Assembly (NCBI RefSeq): GCF_947623445.1
Contig: NC_135245.1
Span: 1,681,501-1,745,500, forward strand
Direction: 5' to 3'
Source of the DNA: Clavelina lepadiformis
Taxonomy: Eukaryota > Chordata > Ascidiacea > Aplousobranchia > Clavelinidae
Length of the DNA: 64,000 nt
Each line of letters starts with the position of its first letter. Position 1 is the first letter of the stretch. This document shows, piece by piece, positions 47,819 to 60,800 of the stretch. The position numbers and the translations under genes are program-made. The notes below the pieces were generated by a model. The model saw only the letters and a list, made by a program, of their open reading frames with translations, searched no databases and was not told where the DNA came from.

Positions 47819-48082
47819 AAGCACCAAAGAATGTTATCTGCTATTGCTCTTGTTATAAATTCAACATTACTGATATATTCAATTAGTGGAAACACAAACG
47901 TCAGTAAATGTTGAACTACTTTAGTTCTGGTGCTTTTGAACTGAAACTAAAGTAGTTATAAAGTGCTATAAAACTGCCAAAATTTCTTTTTTTTTATTCA
48001 AACTGCGTAGGGAGATGTAGGGTTTTTTTAGGTGTGCTGGTAGGGTTAATTTCTTTTTTTGAGTGGCAACACTGTCAGTGTA

Positions 48083-49023
48083 TAAACTAAACTGAGATTG
48101 TTATTTTTTTCCTAACTTGGACTGTGTTATTAGTTCTTAGGTTAGTGCAAAAAGCATTTTCGCAGTTTGATTGACGTGTGGTTGGTTTCTACGTACTGAC
48201 GGTGACGGTATCTTCCAATTTAATGTTTTGTAAAAAAACAATTCATCGTTATTATGCTATGCATTTACGAGGCTATTTCTTTTACCCAACAATGACTCAT
48301 TATTCGTCTAAATAAAGGAGTTGACAGAGAAGTGCATAGATTTATTTTTTTTTCACATTTAGTAAAGGAACGTTATGTATTACACAAAAAAAACGTAATT
48401 TAAGGATTTCACATAGGCTATAGTGGGCAGAAACGGGCAAAATATCGAGAAAGATGGATTACACTGTGCTGCGTTTGAAAATTATTTCGCAAAGGTCAAA
48501 GATGTTTTAACTGTTTCTGAATCAATTTTTTGCGCTGAACTAAAAAATGTAACCAGTTTTTTTCAATCAGGTCAAGTTTTTTTTTCATCACATATTTAGG
48601 TAATTATGCTAGCTTTGGTCATTATTGTGCACAAAGAAACTAATTTCTGTGGTAGCTTAATTGGTCATGCATGTTGTCAATTTTCGCAAGATGGTATTTT
48701 TATTTGAATGCAAGGTTTTTGCAATGACAGCCATTTTAAATACTACAAAAATATAATGACACAGTTGAAATAAAGGCACTTACAACTAACCAAGAAAGCT
48801 TCCTAACACATAATTTTGTTCAACGGCGCTCAAACTAACAGTAGAAGTTAATATGTTACACTATAGACACGTAAACACTTAACATCGAAAATGTGTTTTA
48901 AATGCGAAATACTTGATGTAGAAATAAAAATGAAGTGTTCAAAATAGCTTAACACAGAAAGCGTTGTGCGGCACATGATGATATTCCGACGATAAATACA
49001 ATAACAATATAAATACAAATGAT
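48083..49023. other. Intergenic; no gene recognised
   Basis: AT-rich, with many T-runs. No ORF or repeat with a recognised identity. Confidence 0.4.
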
Positions 49024-50278
49024 TTATGCTGACAAAAAGTGTCGCTTCAAAGATTTTCTTCTATGTGTGGAATTGGGAAGATCTCTTTTTAAGCACCAAC
49101 AGTAATCTGCAAGCATGTTTACATCCCAGTATCCTTGGTACCTTTCTTGCATCTGCCGAAGGTCTTGGTGGAATCTCTCTCCCTGTTCTTCGCTGTAGTC
49201 ACCACAGTTGTCAGGAAAGTAATCCAAATGCGAACTCAGAAAGTGCATCTTCACAGACATCCGGGCTCCAAGGGATTGAAAGCTTTCAAGCAGCTCTTTA
49301 ACCTCTGCTTCGTAATCAGGGCTTCTATACTTTCCAAGGAAGTTTGGAATTACTACTCGAAAAGCTGTCCATGCTCTTTTTTCTACTGCACACATGAGTG
49401 CAGTAAAACCTTCGTCTTTGATCAGCTCACGGATCTGTGGCCCATCTAAGACTCCTGCTCGTAGCTTCGTTTCAGAGATACGGGGAAATTTCATTTGTAA
49501 GAACTTGAAGGTTGGACCATCTTTATCAAGTGCCTTGGTATAGTTTTTCATGAGACCAAGTTTAATGTGGAGAGGTGGCAAAAGAATATTTTGTGGATCA
49601 ACTAAGTAAGCAGATTTGACATTTTTAAATCCAGGTGTAAAACTTGTTCTGGGTGGCCAGTTAATTTGTGTGTAGTGGCGATCATCAGCCCTCGAGTTCC
49701 ACAGAAAAAAAACATGGATGTTTAGTGTAACCGGCCTGTAACCCAAGAAGTATCGAAATCATTTTTAAGTCACCACATATTTTCCATTTGTGTTGGCTAT
49801 ACTGAAGAGATTTCAAAAGGAATTTCATGTCTTCATAGCATTCAGTGAGCTTCACTGAATGTCCAACAGCAACAGAACCAATCTCATTGCCATTGTGTAG
49901 TAATACTGCCTTCAAACTCTTTACAGATGAGTCCAAAAACAATCGCCATTCTGCCGAACTGTAGACTATGCCCAAAGCTGATATTAATCCTGAAACATCT
50001 TGACAATATACTAGGGAATGGTCTTCGTCATAATTGAAATATTTTCTAAACTCTTTATGTCTATACCGATACCAGAAACATGTGGTGTGTGGAGCTAGCA
50101 AGTTGTTCTCACGTAGTCGTGATCCTAGGAGCTGAGCGGATTCTTTGGTGAGATTTAAATCCCGTGTTAGGTCATTCAGCTCAAGCTGTGTAAGAGGCTT
50201 TGGTTGGCTTGTACTTTGCTCTGCATCCCATGTGTCTTGTTCACTTGCTTCGCTCTCTGCAGATGAAGAACACTCCAT
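49024..50278 (-). pseudogene. Intronless ORF of an uncharacterised multi-copy invertebrate family, one frameshift
   Basis: Two overlapping frames read leftward: 50278 to about 49700 (N-terminal 197 codons, ending near KHPCFF) and about 49710 to 49024 (C-terminal 220-odd codons, beginning near FLWNSRADDRHY). They join logically across a run of eight T on the coding strand near 49705-49712, where one extra base shifts the frame. Recognisable stretches are ELNDLTRDLNLTKESAQLLG, FLDSSVKSLKAVLLHNGN, LLPPLHIKLGLMKNYTKALD and ERFHQDLRQMQERYQGYW. From memory, proteins with these stretches occur as intronless, multi-copy ORFs in many invertebrates and look mobile-element-borne; I cannot name the family. 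The break may be a real mutation or a homopolymer sequencing error. Confidence 0.7.
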
Positions 50279-50330
50279 TTCACTTATTTCTCCAGGTGGT
50301 TCTGAAACAGGAATACCAGGGCCATGTGAT

Positions 50331-50390
50331 ACTGCACACTAACTGCACACTAACTGCACACTAAACTGAACACACTAAACTGCACACTAA
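50331..50390. repeat. Short 11-bp tandem repeat
   Basis: About five units of ACTGCACACTA in a row, with one degenerate unit, just beyond the 5' end of the leftward intronless ORF. Confidence 0.85.
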
Positions 50391-50921
50391 CCTAGCCTGT
50401 AAAAACCAGTTCAGATGTTTAACTTTTCAAGCATCAGGTGCATTCGTTATGTTCTTCTCATTGTGATGTCACTCAAGTTTCATCAAAACTTAATTCAATT
50501 GCTAAATCATTTTTATGACATCACAAATCTCAATCGCAAGACGCTGAAGTTGTCGAAAATTTCTAATGCAATTTGCCAAAAAACTAGACCTGATGGAAGA
50601 AAACGGATAACAGTTTTGGATTCAGCATCAAAAAGTACAGTAAGAACCGTCAATACTTCAGTAACCTCAAAATTAACGCAGCACAGTGTTATTATTTAAA
50701 TAGATATTGGAGCCAAGTAAGTGAAAATCGTTTTATTTGCAAATGTTTCGAGTAACAATGCAATAGAGAATGTCAATGTTTTGACAAAAATTGTTAGTGC
50801 TATCATACTGTAGCCTAGTTGGTTCTTTAAAAGTTAAAATATAGATTTTATCTTTTAATTTACATTTGACACCTAACAACTGAAGTCTAATTTTAATGCA
50901 TCCTAAGCATATGGTATAGAC

Positions 50922-51436
50922 CAGGGGTGGCCAAACTGCGGCTCTTTGAGCCTTTAATTGCGGCTCTTTGAGCCTTTAATTGCGGCTCTTTAATGAATTT
51001 GCATTGTTGAATTAGACATACATTTTCCCGGTCTAGACGAGTTGTTTGATCAGATTATGAAACAATGCGTTCTATCACACGTAGTAACGATGGACTCATT
51101 GTTAGTAATAATCAAATTACACTCCAAAAAGGACATTATTGTACAGAAGTGTGCTAACTTGTACACTGTAGTTAAGTAAACTGTCAGTTTGAAGCTGTAC
51201 CTCAGGGCTGACCTAGTTTTAAGTCTCGGTTACGGTTACACTAATAATTGCAAAAAGAGTTGGTGAAGCCCAGGTGGAGACTCATAGTATCACCACGCAG
51301 CACTAATGTTTATCAATAGCTACACTTCGTTGCGAGTGAATAAATTCGTATTTTTTATTGTGTTTGTGTTGCGGCTCTTTTAAAGCTCGAATTGGTAATA
51401 TGCGGCTCGAGCATGAAGCAGGTCTGACCACCCCTG
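50922..51436. mobile_element. hAT-like MITE with 8-bp TSD gtatagac
   Basis: The 515-bp element starts CAGGGGTGGCCAAACTGCGG and ends GACCACCCCTG. Perfect direct 8-mer GTATAGAC on both sides (50914-50921 and 51437-51444). Near the left end the phrase TGCGGCTCTTTGAGCCTTTAA is locally triplicated. It is the full-length relative of the truncated copy at 46100. Confidence 0.95.
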
Positions 51437-52488
51437 GTATAGACTATAGCTTATGGTATAGCCTAGTAATCTACAACCTCGGACTGAGGAAAGTTTTTGC
51501 ATCACTTAAGCCCTGCGATGATCCTTAATCATTCAAGCCAAACAACTGCCAAATCTCCTCACCTAATCGTCTATCTTCAACAATTGGCATTGTGATTTAT
51601 GACTTACTGAACTTAATTTCTTCATTTAAAGTGGGAGGTTGTAATGCGAACAAGTGTATAAAATATTAAGCAAAACTGTGAAGTATACATTCTGACCAGA
51701 GAAATTTGTTAAATTTTTTTATGTTTTTAACAATTATAATTGTCATCTTAAAGTCATTGCAAACTTGTCACGTTTTGCTCTTTTATTGTGGACTTTAATT
51801 GTGAAGTCATAATGAAATCAACGTAAAAATTGGATAGATTTTGATTCAAGTGCGGGTGCAGCTTTGAATGCGGTTTATATCAAAGGTTAAGTGGTACCAT
51901 GCTATAGGTGGTATGTAACTGCTAGTGTTTAACCCACTCCATGCATAGTACCTAAGCTTTTGCACATGAATAGGTAAGCTTAAGTTACCATGTTTGTGCG
52001 ATGGGTTTCAGGTTAGTTTTAGCTAAACGCCTAGCATCATAGATATCGGCATTGATCAGTACAAATACTGTACATAACCTAACCTTTCACTTCAGTATAA
52101 GTTATTTTTTGTGGACTTCGGTTAGCATCTACCTGCTTTTTCTTACATATGAACATCTGCCTATTGAATGTAAAACACATATGCTACATCCGCAGTTAAC
52201 CCAAAACCGTTTAGAAGTGTTATGATTACCACAAATTCACAACAGCTTTAGAGTTGGCATAAAATGCACCAAAAAATGTGAAAAAATTCTTGGTCAGTAT
52301 AAAATACTCTGTTACTTTTTTACGTATTATCTGCACGTGTATCACTAGTAAAAGAAACTTGTTTAGTAAATTACCTTCGCTGCAAGAGATGTTGACTGGT
52401 TCTATGGCTTACTCAGGAAATTAAATCATTATTTCTTACCAAAGTAAGTAAATTTTTTGAGGGAAATTGTTTTTGGGTGAAATTGTTT

Positions 52489-52581
52489 TTGGGTTCGCCA
52501 TTGGTAGCATTTGTGTTTGCCCGAATCTTCCACATGGACGGTATTCAGCGAACCTGTTTGGGTTTGTATCGGTCCACCCCT
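52489..52581. mobile_element. Truncated right end of the 18714-type MITE
   Basis: The words GGGTTCGCCATTGGTAGCAT, CCCGAATCTTCCACA and GGTTTGTATCGGTCCACCCC follow the right third of the element at 18714-19137. The left end is absent. Confidence 0.75.
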
Positions 52582-52603
52582 TTGAATCACTGTATGTCTA
52601 GCA

Positions 52604-53251
52604 CATGTGTCGGCAACCTTTAGTGTTGAAAGAGTCATTTGTTCCCGTTTTCTTCAAATTAAAACCTACTGTGAGCCACAACACCTAATACTTAAAACAA
52701 ATAACCTAATGCTACATATATAATTTAAACTAATTCTTTTACAGTTACACGTAAAAGCTTTAGTACGTAATTGGCTTATGCCTCCCCCTTTCATTGAATC
52801 CCCACTACTTCTGACAAAAAACCTGCTATACCTGTCAGCTTGCTGTGCGGTTACATTTATTAGCTATTACTTGACTGAAACTTGGACAACACAAGACAAG
52901 ATGGTTACCCTCACAAAATTCTCACTACACCAATGACAATCCGCATAGTCAACAAACAAGACCAATAAACAAGACATGCGGCCTCGAATAAAAACAAACT
53001 TAGGATCATGTGAGTGGCGAGCAGCCATGCGTATTATGCCCACGAAAATCACTGGGTAGTAATTACATAGACTTTTCACATCGGAACAAATCATTCTGAA
53101 TAATAATCTGACAAACACATTAAGTTATTACATTGTGACACTAATAAACACCATTATTTATTCACATTAGGTTTTCTTAACTGAGCTCGCTGGCTCTGAG
53201 TCACGGGAGCCAGAGCACAGAGATGAAAGAGCTGCGGTTTGCCGACCTATG
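52604..53251. mobile_element. hAT-like MITE with 6-of-8 TSD
   Basis: Ends CATGTGTCGGCAACC and GGTTTGCCGACCTATG are inverted repeats 648 bp apart. Flanking 8-mers GTCTAGCA (52596-52603) and GTCTTTCA (53252-53259) agree at six positions. The open frame inside (52867-53118, minus) has no domain. Confidence 0.8.
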
Positions 53252-53259
53252 GTCTTTCA

Positions 53260-54846
53260 ACACTCTTGACGTTACAACACTAATCACATGTGGTTGCCAA
53301 AAGTCGCACGATGTCATAATTGTTTCTAGTTATAAAGTTATTATTTTGGGCGAACATGCAAAAGTATGATTGCATCAATCGGAAGACACAGTAGGACCTG
53401 CTCAGTAACTGGGTCTTGACTTGAGCAAATGGAAATCATTGCTGAAATTTTTATGTCATATACATAATACTAAATTACAAAAACGCTCAGTATCACAGTA
53501 AAAATGATTAGCTCACTTATCTGAAACAAGATTTTTTTGCATCTGCATTCTTTGACATGAACTGAATTGGTTGGTCGGCTGTTGCTTGTGGGTATAGCAG
53601 CGTAGTTGTTCCAATAGAAAACCCCAAGCTTAAAATTTTTCTTAAAATCTGCTCGAAATCATAGAACCCAGCTAAATTTTCGTAAAGCAAATTGTAAGTG
53701 ATATGTTAGAAAAAAGAATTCATTTTGAAACAGTAGTTTGCTTGATTTCAGTTTGATAATTGTTCAGTTATGTTTGCTGCTAAATTTTGCCAGAAAATTT
53801 CGCAGGATCTGGCAACACCTAAGCTAAGATCAAGAGGTAAGCTATACGATCAAGGTTAAGTTCTACGTTCGGTGTCCCCACAACTAGTCGAAACCGGAAA
53901 TTTTTCACTGTGTGAATGTTAGGCCACTCAGCCACTTAGTTCAATTCTATCCACAGCCATATTTGTACATTTTGGGCAAAAAATTTGCTATACCCGCTGG
54001 ATTGCCCATTTTGGAAGCAGTCAACTCTTATCTATAGTCTTCACTTCTATAGTAAAGCATACCCCCCCCCATTTGACAGCTGTTTTTGCTATAGTTTCTT
54101 CTCATAATATTCCACATCAGCCAATAACTTTCTAGTCTAGCAACTAAGCACATCATTTGGATTGAGAGGCTCGCTTTTAATATATATGTTGTGATGTTTG
54201 CTGTCTGGACCAATGTGGACATTTGACACAGTCAGTCGCCAACCAGTGCTGTTGGAGGTTGATAATATCAAATGCCACGTGTGGAACAACGCTGAATCTG
54301 ATGGTGAGATAAAAACAGTTGCTTTGAAATGTTGAACAGTACAAGCTGTTGATGCCAGTTGATTAGTGTTCTTGAAATATATTTTTTTGTGTTCGTTCCA
54401 GAAAATTCAAATAAATTTTATTAATGAAACCAGCCTACAATGTAATACTACAGCTTAGCTTAGAGAAGTGTTATTTTTGATAAAAAACTAATCCCGATTC
54501 GAAACGCGATTGCTTACTTTGTAAACTCATTTGGGAGAAAATGAGTAAAATCTGGATAGGACACCCAGGATTAGAAAGTTTGTGGACTCTTCAATGCCAT
54601 ACAACTTAGCGCATGTATTTGTGTCAAGATAATTGTTGTAGATCACATGTCACGAATTAGTCTTGTTTCAGGGCTTGTTGATGTCATTACAGAGTGTCGA
54701 AACTCACAAGTGCATGAAGCCCTAATTACATGTAGCTGTTACAGGAAGTAGCTGACACTCTAAATGAATGATATTGCTCATGTCTCATTTAATGATTGGT
54801 GTTGTGTTATTCACTTACAATTAGCAGGAAAACATGTTATACTAGG
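53260..54846. other. Intergenic, upstream of EIF4ENIF1
   Basis: No gene recognised. It should hold the EIF4ENIF1 promoter and any non-coding first exon. Confidence 0.4.
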
Positions 54847-57800
54847 ATGGATACAGGGAGTATTGATTTAAAGAAATTGCTGTGTTTTTCGTCGGATAAT
54901 GGATCCAATAAAGAGAAGAATAACCGAGTCTCATATTCGAAGGTGAGAATTTTCCATTATTTAAACCACACCACATTGCCCATTTGAGTTATCCTAAAAA
55001 ATTGTGTATAACCCAGTATGCTAATATGTCTTTTATCATTCACCAACCTTTATTTTGTCAGGAAACGTTAATAATTCTTTCAAAGAACTCGCCTTGTCGA
55101 TCACGACCGGATTGCCTCTCCCCGAATTGCATTGGGTTTGTCATTGCAACCTTTTTGCATTCAGTGATTTCATTAATAATGTTCTATGCCAAGTGATTAG
55201 TGCTATTTAAGGATTATGCGTTGTAACCCAAAGCGTCTGGGTAATTTCTGTTTTAAATAGTTGGTTAATTTTGTGTTTAAATTTATCAGGAATGATGGTT
55301 TGTGGGATCCAGAAAAGTGGCATAGGTCATTTTCATCGTCTTCATTGCAGGAAGGTTAGCTGTTTATACATTTAACTAATTAAACTAACTGAAATAAATG
55401 TTATATTCTATGCATGGTTGGTTGCTTTTCACATAGAGTATAAATTGGTCAAATTTTACCTGTCACAAAACACATTTTGCTGATAACATTGCTATTTGCT
55501 TTGTATTAAGCACGATAGGCTGTGTAAATATTTACTACCTTCTGCTAGTCCTGGAATCTTTTAAGTCTTCAAATTTAGTAATTTTCAATTTTTTGTAACA
55601 ATTCATCACAGCATTTGGGCCCCCCCCAATCGGTTGTTGTTTTCACAATTTATCAGCATTTCTTAGCCTATTCGTTGTAGTTTGCACCCAAAACATTTAC
55701 AGATGTCAGTGATTGTCAACAAACTAAACTGGAGCAAATCTAGTTTTTTTAAAAATGTCCCCAATTATGGGCAAAATATTCTTATATTCAACCACTATCA
55801 GGACAGTGACAGGCAGAAACAACATGATTAGATTGTGACCCATGATTTAAGATAGGCTCTCCATATGGCTGTTAGCTGAGCAATGAGCCTAATAAATTTC
55901 AAATGGCATTGCTTAAATTTTTTATTTATATATTTATGTGTAATTAATATTTTAAAGGTGAGGTTCTCCACACTGAATAGGTTTATGTAACTCCAGTTTT
56001 AAATTTATAGTTTTAAATATATATATATGATTTTTTTATCTCTTTTTACCAGTTTTTAAACTTTGCATGAATTACTTTCTCATAATCAAAAACGAAAAAT
56101 TCATTGCTGTTTGATGGATTCGTTCTGAAAAGTGTTGGTACTGTCAAATTAAATAAGTTTTAATTAAAATACCATTCGTTTAGATTCACGGCGGTACGAC
56201 AATTACGACGAAGGAGATAGTAACGTAGTGCTCGGTCCGCAACGAAGAAGTTTCCAAGGAGGTTGCCATGTCGCATCGAAGGAGAAGTCGTTGTCTGCTT
56301 TCTCTAGATCTGGGCTTCTCCCTAATCCAAAATTATCAGGTTTGATGTTATTGATTGGCTGATTGTGCATGACCATATTTGGTTCAACATTTACTAAACA
56401 TCTATTTAGCTCTGTGTTATAATAATAATAATAATCTTTCTGGTGCTTGGTTAAAAAGAGCGTTGTTGTATATTGTGCTTCTGTTTGTTTTTTGTGGATA
56501 ATTTAAGAAATTTTAAGCATGTTATTGGTCACCTACCTTATTTTCAAACTTTGGAATAATCTAAATTCTGCTTTATTCTTTATTAATGCACAAACTCTCA
56601 GAATTATCGCAAAATTTTGGAATTATTGAAAAAATCTAATTTTTACATCGCAATTTCTTATGTAGCGAGAATATTCTGATAGAAATATATTTACGTTTTC
56701 CCATGTCGCATTCTGATTAGACATGCTCTTTTATTATTCATACACCATAGAGAAACTGCCCCAGGTGTGGTATTGTGTGTTAAACTATGTTTCATATCAT
56801 TGACAGCAACAGTTTTATCGTTCAACAAATCACTTTTTAGAAAGTCGAGTAAAATTGACAAGACAGCTTTCACATGAAACAGAATCACACCCCTCCAGCA
56901 TAAAACGCTTCCACAGTGTACAACATGACAGTAGTGAATGGTAGGTGTTTTTTGGCCTGATCAGCATTAAATAAAGATAATAATATATTGTACCACTGTT
57001 AAGAGGCTGTTATAATTAATATAATTCATGTAATGGACCTTCTGTCGTGCCTTATATCTTTTTTGACAAAGCTGTGTGACCCATTAAGACTGAACAATGA
57101 ACATATACTGTATTGAAAATGGTGGGTGTAATATGATTGGATTAAATGAATTTTATAGGCCACGGAGAGATTTAGACAACAACAAACGAAGTTTTGAAAA
57201 ACCTGAATCATACAGAAGGCCAAGACAGGATTACAAAAAATTCGTATGTCGCATGTCGCATGTTGATAAATTGCTGTTTAGTTTTAAGGTTTTGCTATTG
57301 CTTAAAATTAATAATTTGCTTAATATTAATAGAATAGCAGAAGATACAATAATGATAGGGAGTACCGTGACAACAAAACTTACCAGGAGTTGGAGCCGGA
57401 ATGGATCAGTCACGGCCCCAAGTCACAATTTGACACAATAGAGCTCCAAGGTGACAGACTTACACTGCAGACAATATAATGTTTGCTGTATAGAGTAGAA
57501 AGCAAATTGCCATGTGTGGTAACGGCCGCTTTGTGAGATCCGAATTGCAGTGCCTGCATTTTTAATCTCTATGTGTGATCCACGGACTTAGGTTTCGATG
57601 ATCCTGGTGACTTCAGCTGGATGGGAGGAGAGATCCCCATGGATGACGTTCCGGGGAAGCGAAAGACCAAGAGTTCAAAGGAAGATAAAAAGTCTTCGGA
57701 GCAAGATGAATCACCAAGTGAGAGGAGTCGTAGCTATTTGAAGCAGAACCTTTTGGGTTAATTGCATAAGTGGCCATGCCTACTATTATCCTATTCGCAG

Positions 57801-60800
57801 TTACACGATACATACAACTATAGGAGAATCTATGCATTTTCTGTGACCAACTAAGTCGTTTGTGAAATTTCTATTTCACTTTTGATTCATTTTGAAATAT
57901 TTCTGCCCAAGATACATTTGGAGCTCTAGAAGATGATGATGAAAAGATTCCATCTACAGCAGAAGAACTCCCTCTGGAGGAAGAGTCTGTTACCAGTAAG
58001 TTTGAAGTTGGGGGGAGATTTAGTCTTTAAAGGGTGGAAGACGCTGTTATCATTGCCTTTCAAGTTGTGATTTTATAATTATGTATCTGTTACTTATCGC
58101 GCTAGTATTGCATAAGGTCATACTTGCTTTGTTTCTGATTGTTCTTTCTTTTTTGTGATAATTTCAAAGCATTTTGTACATCGCAAGAAGCAAATACATT
58201 CGTAGAAAAATAATCGTAGGGGCAATTTTGACCCAGAACTCCGAAAAGGGGGTGATTTCACAAAAAAGGTTAAAGACCACTGCTGTATATCCTTGTATTA
58301 GCACATTTGCTTATGTATTATTCAGCTTGTCAACGTAATTTCAAATATGAACTCTGGAGTTTAGCTTTGCCTTTTTGCAAATTCACCAACATTGGTTGTT
58401 ATGTGTAAAAAGAAAACATGTTGATTAAAGCTCTGCTTTTGGCGTTTTCTTTCGTTGAAATAATTGATGACATTTTCTTAGATCAAGAAGAACCTCAGCC
58501 TGTTAAAAAGGACACTTGCACTGAAGTTGAAGATAAGAAAGAAAAAGAATCTTCCAATGCTGCTACCGAAGTACATTATTTGCCATATAACATCTACTTC
58601 TGGAGAAATATGCTTTACAGAATTTCTTCCTTAAAAAGGCAGACAACTCCATTTTTGCTGCTCTGACAAATGCTTGTTTAGGTTGAAAAGCCTGACCATG
58701 GTCAAGGGATTGATAACGAAATTAGTCAGGGCAGCAGGTTCAGCCGATGGTTTAGTATGGATGCTACATCTATGCCTGACATTGATTCAGGTATACTGGT
58801 GTAAAAACAAGCTAATATAGTGTTCATCGAATATTGTTAAAATCATTATTCTAAGCTAATTAAATAAAGTGAGTTAAAATTGGCAACTAACATGGGATTC
58901 TGGTGATTTTGTGCATTGTTTTGATGCAGTTTCCTTGGCTGAAAAACTTGCATTAGAAGCAACCGAAGAGCCTCCTGATAAAAACGATTCAGTCACATCA
59001 AGTATGTTATGACCATTGTCAAATTACATGAAATGTAAAAGTATTAAAATTATTAGTCAGTGGGTGTTATGTGTCATAGAGATGCCGGCATCGATTGGGT
59101 CTTCATAAAACCTTTTGTAATTACATATCGTCATGTTGAGGTTTTTTATGGGGAAAAACTAGTTACATGTATTAAGTTTCCATCCAGTAATCAACTTAAC
59201 ATTGTTATACTGCAGCAATGAATAACGAGCCTATTGGACTCATTAAACAGCCAGATGTTGAAAACAAACCTGCATCTTCAGGTGGCGGGTCATCAGACCT
59301 GCATGGCACCGATGCATTTAACCGGTTAATTGCTTCAATTCGGGCTTCAGATAAAGTAAAAGAACAGATACAACAACGGGTAAGTAAAAGCCACCGTCAA
59401 CTAAGTGGACTTTTAAAGACATTACTGAACTTGGACTATTGTCTTATGCTTATATTTTACAAACATTTGTGGCTTTGTTATGGTGTAAGTTGTTTAAATG
59501 AACTTGTGTGCTAGGATAGGAAAAGAGCCACATAAGTTCTTTATTGGAAAAATTACAGCATGACTTTTAATCCCATGACAATATGTTATTTTATCATAGA
59601 ATCAAAAAATGCAAGCATTACAATCGATGATGAAAGCCACACAGTCAAGAGATGGTAATTAGTCACGTTCCATCTGAAATTATTGCTCTAGAGTAAAACA
59701 AGTAGCAAATATGGTCAAATTTTTGTTAAATCATTTGGAAATGAAGGAATAACGACAGATTTCTGTCTATGTTGGAGAAACGTTTTTCCACAAAATTTTA
59801 AAACCACAGCTTGCTTAATGCACTCAGAGGAAAGTTCCATTAATAATTTATGTTCAACTCAGTGAATGTAGTGTGCGTGCTGTGCCGGTTTGTCTTAACA
59901 TTATCTAGGGTCTAAAACTTACCATTGCGGTCATAAAAATGCTTGAATTCACTGTATTTTGAATGTACTGGATTGAGTTTAAAGACCAGTAACCTATCAT
60001 CAATGTGCATTGCTTTTCTTCATTTCCCAACCGACAGGTTTTGTTTTTATGTTTCAGATTTCAATTTAACATCCGTAGAAAGTATGACTGATCAGTCTTT
60101 GAAAAACAGTTTAAGCCAACTTCAAACCAACATGTTGAAGCAGCAGCTTGAGAAACAAAAAGACGCTTACCAGCAAAAATTAAGGTTGTGAAAAAGTTGA
60201 AACGAGCATTCTTGATTTTCACAAAACATTTCAACAATCTTCTGAATATGTTCATCCTAATTGTACATAACTTGTAACTTGTTTGTTTATGCTAATTTAA
60301 CTTATTATTGGTTAAAAGTTTTCAGTTTTAGAGTGATATGAATTTTATGATTTGTTTCTTTTCTGGAAATTGTTTGCCAGCTTTCGACAGTGCATGACTT
60401 TCATGTTCGACTTAGTGATTGTGAATTGATTTTTGCAGACAAATGGAGCAACAACAACAAAAATTGAACCCGAATATATTTCCCAACCAAGACACGCTTT
60501 CTCATCAAGTAAGTTTATTCTGCACGAAATGTGTTTTTTGTAAATCTTTTGTATTGAACAAGTGAAATTACTAATATGAAAGTTAACTGTCCATACAGTT
60601 TTTTAGTATGTTAGGTTTGAATTTATAGCGTAAAACACGTACCATTATCTGGCTGCAATTTTTGCAACAACTGTCATGTTATTTAGGGCATTTTGCCTGG
60701 ATTTGCTGGCCAAAGCGCAAAGGCTAGATTACAGACTTTACAAGATAAAGGTTATTACCCAAATGGTATGTTTTTGATTTTTGCGGTTTCACGATGATAC

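Larger units (their letters stand above)
45921..48074. mobile_element. Composite hAT-ended element with 8-bp TSD tcagtgta
   Basis: The left end CAAGGCTGCCACTCGTAGGG and right end GAGTGGCAACACTG form inverted repeats (core TGCCACTC). Both sides are bounded by the perfect direct 8-mer TCAGTGTA (45913-45920 and 48075-48082), diagnostic of hAT-type insertion. Subterminal GTAGGG motifs cluster at both ends in several copies, like the transposase-binding repeats of other hAT elements. The 2154-bp interior holds half of another hAT MITE (from 46100), a possible degraded coding stretch (46.5-46.9 kb) and a reverse-transcriptase ORF. No intact hAT transposase was seen, so mobility would need one supplied in trans. 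Confidence 0.85.
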
